The notes under the pieces are model-generated. The model saw nothing but the letters and a program-made list of their open reading frames with translations. It did no database searches and had not been told where the DNA came from. From the NCBI GenBank assembly GCA_946011705.1, contig CAMGCA010000163.1, positions 1 through 5,208 on the forward strand: 5,208 nt of DNA, in the 5' to 3' direction. Position numbers and translations under genes: made by a program. This document shows, piece after piece, positions 1 through 4,419 of this stretch (position 1 is its first letter; each line of letters opens with the position of its first letter). The DNA comes from an uncultured Clostridia bacterium. GTDB lineage: Bacteria; Bacillota; Clostridia; Oscillospirales; Oscillospiraceae.

Positions 1-643
1 CCCTCCCCACCACACTCCGCACCCCCGCCCCGGCGCAGGCACTGTATACCACCTTGACGCAGCTGCCGTCCTTGGCGTTTGGGCCGAAGAGTGTGTGCAT
101 CACCACGCCGATCCGGGACTTGCCCTCGCCGCCGTTGCCCTTGATGAGCAGTATGACCTGCCCCCGGGTGCAGGGAATCAGGCAGTAGCCCATGAACTCC
201 TGCAGGGTCAGAACATCCTCCGGCTCCAAAAGTTCAGACAAAAACCGCAGCCAGACCTCCGGCCGGGGCGCGTTGGGATTGTAGGCGATGGGCAGTCGAT
301 TCAGGCAGAAGCCCTTTTCTTCCACAAACCTGCCATCCAGAAACAGGGTTCCGTTGGCGAGAAAGATACGATCCTGATACTTTTCCAACTCGCCCCGGTC
401 GTAGCATTCCATACGGATTGCTTCCAGCAGGTTTTTGGCTTTCGTCACCAGCCCGCCGGTCAGGTGCTCCTTGATGTCGTCGAACACATCCCGCAGAAGC
501 CGGTCTTTGTCGGTGACAACGCCCTCCGTGGTGAAGAAGTCCTCTCCCTTGCTGAGCAGGGGGTGCTGTTCCAGAAAGCACCGGCAGTATTTGTGCTCGA
601 TGATTTTCCCCTTGTCATCCAGCCACTCCGGTGTACCACTCAT
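1..643 (-). CDS. P4/D5-type SF3 helicase (phage/plasmid primase C-terminal family), partial
   Basis: The frame is open from the ATG at 643 to the left edge (214 codons, 3' end missing). The protein should be an ATP-driven replicative helicase of a mobile element, of the phage/plasmid primase P4 C-terminal (D5_N plus SF3) family. A D5_N-like stretch spans about residues 55-165, including YQDRIFLANGTLFLDG (89-104) and NRLPIAYNPNAP (115-126). A Walker A motif GNGGEGKS follows at 169-176, preceded by the hydrophobic strand VILLIK. Walker B and the arginine finger lie outside the window. The N-terminus has no TOPRIM or AEP primase domain. The start codon overlaps the stop of the upstream CHC2 gene as ATGA, suggesting translational coupling; only a weak GAGAGGGA precedes it. 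After about residue 198 the reading no longer looks like the family and is G-rich, probably from poor sequence at the window end. The family call is firm; the helicase role is inferred from it. Confidence 0.88.
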   Translation of the reverse strand, partial: MSGTPEWLDDKGKIIEHKYCRCFLEQHPLLSKGEDFFTTEGVVTDKDRLLRDVFDDIKEHLTGGLVTKAKNLLEAIRMECYDRGELEKYQDRIFLANGTLFLDGRFVEEKGFCLNRLPIAYNPNAPRPEVWLRFLSELLEPEDVLTLQEFMGYCLIPCTRGQVILLIKGNGGEGKSRIGVVMHTLFGPNAKDGSCVKVVYSACAGAGVRSVVGR

Positions 644-1227
644 GCACAGTCCCTCTCTTTCTCAGACAGTGTCCCGAGATATTCGGACAGTTGCTGGATA
701 TACCCCTCCCGGCAAAGTACCTCCGCTGTCTGTTTCGCCAGAAGCAAATCATTTCCCAGCAGGCAGTCGAGAAGGTGGTTGACCGTGGGCAGCACCTTCA
801 TCGCCTCGGCAAAGCGGGGATGGATGGAATCTCCCGGTTTCTTGGGACGATACCGCAGCTGCCAGATGCGAAGATGCCGAAGATATTCCTGCAAAACACA
901 AATGCAGAGCCGCGCCCCATCGTGGGATGGCTCTGCATGGGTGGGAAACGGCAGCGGTTCATATTCCGCACCGATTCCAAAATCAGTTTCCAGTTTCTTT
1001 GCGGCAGCATAGGGCGACAGCCCAAAGAGGCGGGCGGTGAAGTCAATGACATCCCCACTGGCGCCGCAGCCGAAACAGAAGAAATAGTCCTCGTTCAGCT
1101 TCAAACTGGGGTGCCTGTCCTCGTGGAATGGGCAGCAGGTCATGCTGTTTCGGCTCACTGTCAGCCCGTAGTGTTCGGCAGCCTGCCGCAGTGTGACGGC
1201 TGCCTTGATGGTTTCAAATACGCGCAT
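640..1227 (-). CDS. CHC2 zinc-finger protein (primase-type zinc-binding domain), short form
   Basis: This 195-residue protein carries the DnaG-type CHC2 zinc finger that recognises template DNA during primer synthesis. The ligands are C32, H35, C51 and C54, within CPFHEDRHPS (32-41) and FFCFGCGASGDVIDF (49-63). The helical stretch after it (64-82) is typical of the domain. Residues 100-195 are helical and rich in Leu, Arg and Glu; no TOPRIM catalytic domain is present, so the protein is a zinc-finger module rather than a full primase. ATG 1227 was chosen because GGAGG at 1235-1239 sits 7 nt upstream and the CHC2 fold starts directly at MRVFETIKAA. An in-frame ATG at 1284, with GAGGAGGT at 1288-1295, would add 19 residues, but it lies inside a hairpin stem. 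The gene is first in the minus-strand operon and overlaps the helicase gene by 4 bp. Partner function with the helicase is inferred. Confidence 0.88.
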   Translation of the reverse strand: MRVFETIKAAVTLRQAAEHYGLTVSRNSMTCCPFHEDRHPSLKLNEDYFFCFGCGASGDVIDFTARLFGLSPYAAAKKLETDFGIGAEYEPLPFPTHAEPSHDGARLCICVLQEYLRHLRIWQLRYRPKKPGDSIHPRFAEAMKVLPTVNHLLDCLLGNDLLLAKQTAEVLCREGYIQQLSEYLGTLSEKERDCA

Positions 1228-1234
1228 TATCTTG

Positions 1235-1239
1235 CCTCC
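1235..1239 (-). promoter_or_regulatory. Ribosome binding site deciding the CHC2 start
   Basis: The minus strand reads GGAGG here, 7 nt upstream of the ATG at 1227. This ideal spacing favours the shorter CHC2 protein over the in-frame upstream ATG at 1284. Confidence 0.7.
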
Positions 1240-1256
1240 ATAAAAATATTCGGAAG

Positions 1257-1284
1257 AAAAATGCCCGCCGGGGTTGGCAGGCAT
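1257..1284 (-). terminator. Intrinsic terminator or attenuator hairpin in the primase leader
   Basis: Read on the minus strand, ATGCCTGCC (1284-1276) and GGCGGGCAT (1269-1261) pair over 9 bp around a 6-nt loop. The stem is followed by a run of five T (1261-1257) and then CTTCC. One pair is G-U on the minus strand but a C-A mismatch on the plus strand, so the structure is meant to act in minus-strand RNA. It lies between the divergent promoter region and the CHC2 gene, where it could end most transcripts early. A strong GAGGAGGT (1288-1295) and an in-frame ATG forming the first stem bases sit right at the hairpin, so ribosome loading there could open it. That coupling is inference. Confidence 0.6.
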
Positions 1285-1287
1285 CTT

Positions 1288-1295
1288 ACCTCCTC
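1288..1295 (-). promoter_or_regulatory. Strong Shine-Dalgarno in front of the leader ATG at 1284
   Basis: The minus strand reads GAGGAGGT, 3 nt before an ATG at 1284-1282 that is in frame with the CHC2 gene. It is a better match to the anti-Shine-Dalgarno sequence than the site at 1235-1239, but its spacing is short and its ATG is buried in the terminator-like stem. It could drive a 19-residue N-terminal extension, or serve as a regulatory ribosome landing site. Confidence 0.5.
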
Positions 1296-1313
1296 ACTAT
1301 GGTTATGGGGAAA

Positions 1314-1370
1314 TTTTCAAAAAACAGGCTAATCGCAGGACAAGCCCATTTCAAAAAACAGGACAAACCC
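1314..1370. repeat. Two imperfect direct repeats in the divergent control region
   Basis: Copy 1 (1314-1347) and copy 2 (1348-1370) lie end to end. Both share TTTCAAAAAACAGG (1315-1328 and 1349-1362) and finish with ACAAGCCC or ACAAACCC. Copy 1 has an 11-nt insertion between these two blocks, which itself ends in CAGG, so CAGGACAA(G/A)CCC also repeats at 1336-1347 and 1359-1370. The repeats sit just downstream of the presumed minus-strand start and upstream of the leader hairpin. They could be repeated protein-binding sites (operator- or iteron-like); no function is proven. Confidence 0.65.
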
Positions 1371-1372
1371 TC

Positions 1373-1401
1373 TTCCAATTATAGAACATATGTGCTATAA
1401 T
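1373..1401 (+). promoter_or_regulatory. Extended -10 promoter of the zinc-ribbon/sigma-like operon
   Basis: A perfect TATAAT lies at 1396-1401 and is directly preceded by TGC, giving the TGnTATAAT extended -10 form. Upstream, TTCCAA (1373-1378) is a weak -35 at 17 nt spacing. The predicted start near 1408 leaves about 23 nt to the ATG at 1431, just enough for the GGAGGG ribosome site at 1418-1423. Confidence 0.7.
1378..1401. promoter_or_regulatory. 24-bp palindrome with a -10 box on each strand (candidate operator)
   Basis: Twelve base pairs of dyad symmetry are centred between 1389 and 1390, with only the 1385/1394 pair mismatched. The arms are ATTATAG (1378-1384) and CTATAAT (1395-1401), and the core ACATATG(T) is also self-complementary. 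The right arm is the plus-strand -10 hexamer; the left arm gives a perfect TATAAT on the minus strand (1383-1378), with no convincing -35 behind it. A protein bound here would cover both divergent promoters. No dedicated repressor gene is visible in the window. Confidence 0.65.
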
Positions 1402-1430
1402 GAGCGAAAACAATTTTGGAGGGTTGGATG

Positions 1431-2537
1431 ATGAATACAAACGATGCGGTATCTCTTGACTTCTGGAACGGACTGGCTTTCTACTCCGGGAAAAGCTTCC
1501 CTTGCGGAACCATTGGCTGTGACGCCCTGAATATCCCAGCCGAAGTGATTGAGAAGCTGAAAGAACTATGTACGGTGCAGTATGCGCTGATAAACGCTCT
1601 TACTTTCGGCCCCGGGAATCCTGCACTGCTTTCGGCAGCGCGGGAAAGCGCCCAGCAGATTGCGAAGCTTCTGAAAGATGTGAAGCCCTTTTCCTATATG
1701 GATGTGCCCGATGTGGAAGGTCGGATTGAGCGGATTTTCTCGGAAGCATACCTGAACAACGCAATCGAATACAGCACTGTCTTTGGTGGCAGCACTCTGG
1801 ACATTCTGTCGGACCCAAAATACGAACAGGGCAAAACCCTGCTTCGGACGCTGCCGGTGCTGGCGCAGTTGGGATACTCTTTGGAGCAATATCAGCAAAC
1901 CATGCTTGCCTTTGCGGAGAAGCTGAACGATCCCGGATTCAAGCGAACGCCCCAGAACATTGCCACTCTCTTTGGGAAGTGCTTCCCGAAGATTGAAAAA
2001 TTCGAGAACAATGCCGCCTGGATGGCCATGACCAACGCTACCACCCAATACACGACGCTGCTGCGGCCTGACAGCAATACGCCGGTAATTGCAAAGCACA
2101 TGATCTATGTTTCCTTCGTGGGTATGTTCCGATCCGATCTGTATGAAGGACTGTGCGCGGGACACGCTCCCAAGAAGTGCCGAACTTGCGGACGCTGGTT
2201 TCTGACCATCAATGCCCGACCAACAAAATACTGCGGTGGTTATGCTCCCGGAGATAAGCGGCACAGAAGTTGCAGACAGGTTGGAAATCTCAAAGGTCGG
2301 AAGGAACGGGAGCTGGCAGAAGACAATCCCAATGTGGAGTTATATAAGAAGCGGTTGGATTCCATCAACCATCGCTTAAGAAGAAAGAATGCAGATAAAC
2401 CGCTGGGAAAGATGATGAAGAAGCTGGCAAAAGATAAAATGCAGCGATCAAAAAACAGCGTCGATTATGCCAACGGAAACTATATTCAGGAGATGGAGCT
2501 GGATGCTTTGGAAGCGGAAGCCAGGGCGCTTTTGTAA
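1431..2537 (+). CDS. DUF6076-like protein with a C-terminal Cys4 zinc ribbon
   Basis: This 368-residue protein of unknown function resembles the DUF6076 family of Firmicutes by recall. Residues 1-245 are mixed helical sequence without a motif I can name. A zinc ribbon follows: C250 and C253 (CRTCGRWF), C268 (KYCGG) and C281 (RSCRQ). Residues 285-368 are strongly basic and helical (LKGRKERE, HRLRRKN, GKMMKKLAKDKMQR), ending in an acidic helix, which suits nucleic-acid binding, though that is inference. ATG 1431 was chosen because GGAGGG (1418-1423) lies 7 nt away; ATG 1428 and the TTG at 1416 are possible but poorly spaced, and the TTG overlaps the ribosome site. It is first in a plus-strand operon, 27 nt before the sigma-like gene and divergent from the primase module. 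There is no signal peptide or membrane segment. A regulatory or accessory DNA-binding role is a guess. Confidence 0.8.
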   Translation: MNTNDAVSLDFWNGLAFYSGKSFPCGTIGCDALNIPAEVIEKLKELCTVQYALINALTFGPGNPALLSAARESAQQIAKLLKDVKPFSYMDVPDVEGRIERIFSEAYLNNAIEYSTVFGGSTLDILSDPKYEQGKTLLRTLPVLAQLGYSLEQYQQTMLAFAEKLNDPGFKRTPQNIATLFGKCFPKIEKFENNAAWMAMTNATTQYTTLLRPDSNTPVIAKHMIYVSFVGMFRSDLYEGLCAGHAPKKCRTCGRWFLTINARPTKYCGGYAPGDKRHRSCRQVGNLKGRKERELAEDNPNVELYKKRLDSINHRLRRKNADKPLGKMMKKLAKDKMQRSKNSVDYANGNYIQEMELDALEAEARALL

Positions 2538-2552
2538 TTTTGAAGCAGAGGA

Positions 2553-2560
2553 AGGAGGTG
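2553..2560 (+). promoter_or_regulatory. Ribosome binding site of the sigma-like gene
   Basis: AGGAGGTG is nearly fully complementary to the 16S rRNA tail and sits 4 nt before the ATG at 2565. It lies in the 27-nt gap after the zinc-ribbon gene, so the second gene can be translated independently at a high rate. Confidence 0.75.
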
Positions 2561-2564
2561 CCCC

Positions 2565-3782
2565 ATGCCTAAGTTAGCGGAAAGGTACATCGCCAAACAT
2601 GGTTTCCAGTGTCTGGAAAAGAACGTGACCCGGTTTGAGGCGGAACACGCCCTTCAGATATCGCCGGAGCCGCTGGTTGTGGAGGATATCAATCAGTTTA
2701 TCGTCATGGCAAACCGGGAGCACAATCTTCTGTATGTCTGCTTTTATCTCCACCACATCGAGAAAATTCTGAACGGACGGATTTACAGATTCTTCCACCG
2801 GGAGGGGTTGTACGCTTACGACCCGGTTCGCCTGCTGGATTACAAGATGAACTGCGTAGCAGCGATTGTGGAGTGCTGCCCGGGATACGATCCTGATAAG
2901 GGTGCAGACTTTCTGACCTACGCCTACTATGACATCGGCAACGCCATCCTGAACTGCCGCCGCTATGAGGAATCCGGCTCCTTCAAAAATCTGGACGAGT
3001 ACAAAACCGTCCGGGGCATTGCGTGGCTTTACAACAAGGCAAGGGATTCCCAGAAGAAAACCATTGCAGCGTTCATGGAGAAAACCGGCTGCACAAAAAA
3101 GACGGCGGAGGATTATCTCACCGCAGCCCGCAAAAATCGAGGCAACGTTTCTATCTATGAGACCATTCTCCGTGAGCGCGACAAGGAATTCAGTGAGGAT
3201 TTCGACGAGTATATCACTGAGGGCGATGGTGAGGATTTAAGCCGTGATGCCGGTGGCGTGTACGCTACAATGCTCTGGGACAGCTCCTGGGGTGGTGCTG
3301 TCCAGCGAGCACATGGCAAATTGGATTACCGTTCTCAGATTCTCATAGAGCGGCACATGGCAGCCTGCATGGACTGCCGCTGTGTGCTGCCCATGCGGTA
3401 CCGTCCCACATGGGAGGATCTGGCGGCGATGTTTGAAGGCTCCACAGCCAGCGGCGCAGAGCGGGCATACAAGAAAGCGGTACAGAAGCTGACGCAGCTG
3501 CTGATAGAAGATGGTCTCTTTCACACAATCGTGCTGAAACGCAAATCTCAGAAAAGGCGAAAAGAAAAAATCGCCGCCGCGACCTACCTGTATCAGGCAG
3601 ACAGCGACGGCGAATGGGGCGAGATTCAGTTTGACTTTGAAAACAAAACGGCGCAGATCATTCGGCTGGCAGACTGGGATAAAATGATTTCTCAGCCTTT
3701 TGCCAAATACGCAATTTCCTATCTTTTGAATTGTCAGAATAAGAAGCTGCCGAAAGAAACGGTGATTTCATTTGAGGAGTAG
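2565..3782 (+). CDS. Divergent sigma-70-like factor with extra C-terminal domain
   Basis: A 405-residue cytoplasmic protein. Residues 92-135 look like sigma-70 region 2: YDPDKGADFLTYAYYDIGNA (108-127) lines up with the FDPEKG..FSTYA..WI..AI core that contacts RNA polymerase and the -10 element. Residues 147-197 (Ala/Lys/Arg-rich helices, then NVSIYE) are in the place of region 3. Residues 252-316 fit region 4: LDYRSQILIERH, then WEDLAAMFEGSTASGAERAYKKAVQKL as a helix-turn-helix. This region carries an unusual CMDCRC insertion (268-273). Residues 317-405 are an added basic then mixed segment not found in ordinary sigma factors. Most mobile-element sigma factors are about 150-250 residues, so this is long. 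It is the last gene of the plus-strand operon, 27 nt after the zinc-ribbon gene. The likely role is directing polymerase to the element's promoters; it may instead be a sigma-derived DNA-binding regulator. Homology is judged by eye. Confidence 0.72.
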   Translation: MPKLAERYIAKHGFQCLEKNVTRFEAEHALQISPEPLVVEDINQFIVMANREHNLLYVCFYLHHIEKILNGRIYRFFHREGLYAYDPVRLLDYKMNCVAAIVECCPGYDPDKGADFLTYAYYDIGNAILNCRRYEESGSFKNLDEYKTVRGIAWLYNKARDSQKKTIAAFMEKTGCTKKTAEDYLTAARKNRGNVSIYETILRERDKEFSEDFDEYITEGDGEDLSRDAGGVYATMLWDSSWGGAVQRAHGKLDYRSQILIERHMAACMDCRCVLPMRYRPTWEDLAAMFEGSTASGAERAYKKAVQKLTQLLIEDGLFHTIVLKRKSQKRRKEKIAAATYLYQADSDGEWGEIQFDFENKTAQIIRLADWDKMISQPFAKYAISYLLNCQNKKLPKETVISFEE

Positions 3783-3908
3783 CGAGAGAGAGCAGTGTCG
3801 CTTCGGCGGGACGGGGGCTTGATATCCCTTTGGCTCCCTCGGTGATGCCGCTCCATTTCGAGGCTCAGCTGAGCTTCTCCTCTCCATTCCACAGCACCAC
3901 TTACACAC

Positions 3909-3977
3909 GAACAGGCGGATTTTGCCTCGGGGCAAATCCTGAATTTCAGCGCATGGCGCGCCAAAATCCGCCTGTTC
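3909..3977. repeat. Perfect 16-bp inverted repeat with structured 37-nt interior
   Basis: The arms at 3909-3924 and 3962-3977 (GAACAGGCGGATTTTG and its complement) match perfectly. The interior contains smaller dyads, GCC..GGC at 3924-3933 and CTGAA.TTCAG at 3939-3949. There is no T-run on either side, so it is not a standard terminator. With the next hairpin 6 bp away it resembles a REP/REPIN-like or MITE-like intergenic element. Confidence 0.75.
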
Positions 3978-3983
3978 TGTGGC

Positions 3984-4028
3984 TGGCGGAAAGGGGTTGT
4001 TCCCGCCCCGAACAACCCCTTTCCGCCA
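3984..4028. repeat. Perfect 19-bp hairpin
   Basis: The arms 3984-4002 and 4010-4028 are fully complementary around the 7-nt loop CCGCCCC. The stem reads TGGCGGAAAGGGGTTGTTC. No U-tract follows on either strand. Its tight pairing with the preceding 16-bp inverted repeat suggests the two form one unit. Confidence 0.8.
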
Positions 4029-4100
4029 CCCACGGTCGCCAAAGGTATAACACACTAGACCTTGCGAGCAAGATCGTGTGCCACGAAACCGCCGGTTTCA

Positions 4101-4257
4101 TTGGATTCTTCCTGCCACGGAGGGCCCGCCCTCCATTGGATTCCACCTGCCAAGGGAACGCTGTCCCCTTTGGAATCCTCAGCCAACAGGGCGCTCCCCG
4201 CCCCTATTGGATTACCCAAGGCCAAAGGAATTGCCGTCCCTTTGGAATCCCAGCTCG
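4101..4257. repeat. Tandem array of about 4.4 imperfect 35-nt palindromic units
   Basis: Units start with TTGGA(T/A)TC at 4101, 4136, 4170, 4207 and 4242, giving lengths of 35, 34, 37 and 35 nt before a cut-off fifth unit. The start motif alternates orientation: GGATTC in units 1, 2 and (as GGATTA) 4, against GGAATCC in units 3 and 5. A GGATTCC can therefore pair with the next GGAATCC (4138-4144 with 4172-4178). Most units hold a GC-rich mini-hairpin, such as GGAGGG/CCCTCC (4119-4124, 4129-4134) and CCAAAGG/CCTTTGG (4222-4228, 4239-4245). Sequence between motifs is variable but not spacer-like. Confidence 0.7.
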
Positions 4258-4314
4258 TTTTGAAATGAGTACCCACAAATGAAAAATGGTTTGTGGGCAT
4301 TCATTCCAAAACGA
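4255..4314. repeat. Long 25-bp imperfect hairpin
   Basis: Arms 4255-4279 and 4290-4314 pair with only two mismatches (4271/4298 and 4263/4306) and one G-T pair, around a 10-nt A-rich loop. The inner 8 bp, CCCACAAA/TTTGTGGG, are perfect. It joins directly to the end of the tandem array and stands 3 nt from the terminator-like hairpin. No U-tract follows it on either strand. Confidence 0.75.
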
Positions 4315-4317
4315 AAT

Positions 4318-4362
4318 AATCCCCAGAGCTTCATCCGATATGGAGATGAAGTTCTGGGGATT
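4318..4362 (-). terminator. Rho-independent terminator of the ATPase gene
   Basis: An 18-bp stem (4318-4335 with 4345-4362) has one wobble pair and a 9-nt loop. It lies 58 bp past the ATPase stop. On the minus strand the stem ends in GGGGATT and runs into ATTTCGTTTTGG, a T-rich though interrupted tail. The plus-strand side (TACAATATAA) is less convincing but could still stop transcription from the other direction. Confidence 0.6.
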
Positions 4363-4419
4363 TACAATATAACATGGAATCGTATCTTCAGCAAGACCGT
4401 TTTGCCACAGGCGAGCGTC

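Larger units (their letters stand above)
3783..4419. other. 637-bp convergent intergenic region packed with palindromes, no credible gene
   Basis: The region separates the plus-strand operon from the convergent ATPase gene. Open frames exist on both strands across 3830-4300, but they have no ribosome site, low-complexity Pro/Arg/Gly/Trp-rich composition, and follow the repeats in several frames at once. Besides the larger elements listed separately, smaller palindromes lie at 3863-3874 (GCTCAGCTGAGC, perfect), 4051-4080 (CACAC/GTGTG around CTTG/CAAG) and 4085-4099 (GAAACC/GGTTTC, 3-nt loop). The first part, 3783-3860, shows nothing clear. Confidence 0.7.

Noticed and set aside
95..1332. Plus-strand open frames opposite the primase/helicase genes
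   Set aside because: They are antisense to genes with clear CHC2 and Walker A motifs, and their translations show no recognisable domain.
1416..1430. TTG start extending the zinc-ribbon protein by five residues
   Set aside because: The TTG overlaps the GGAGGG ribosome site itself; the ATG at 1431 has proper 7-nt spacing.
1566..2264. 232-codon minus-strand frame inside the zinc-ribbon gene
   Set aside because: It is a shadow of the plus-strand frame, which has the promoter, ribosome site and zinc ribbon; the antisense product has no motif or ribosome site.
3984..4028. Terminator of the plus-strand operon
   Set aside because: The stem is excellent but no T-run follows on either strand, and it lies 200 bp past the stop; it is better described as a palindromic repeat element.
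4101..4257. Possible CRISPR array
   Set aside because: Only 8-9 bases are shared per unit, the motif alternates orientation, and the intervening sequence holds hairpins rather than unique spacers. No cas gene is present.
3830..4282. Open frames on both strands across the palindromic region (up to 150 codons)
   Set aside because: They follow repeats in several frames at once, lack ribosome sites and have low-complexity composition; they arise because the GC-rich repeats hold few stops.
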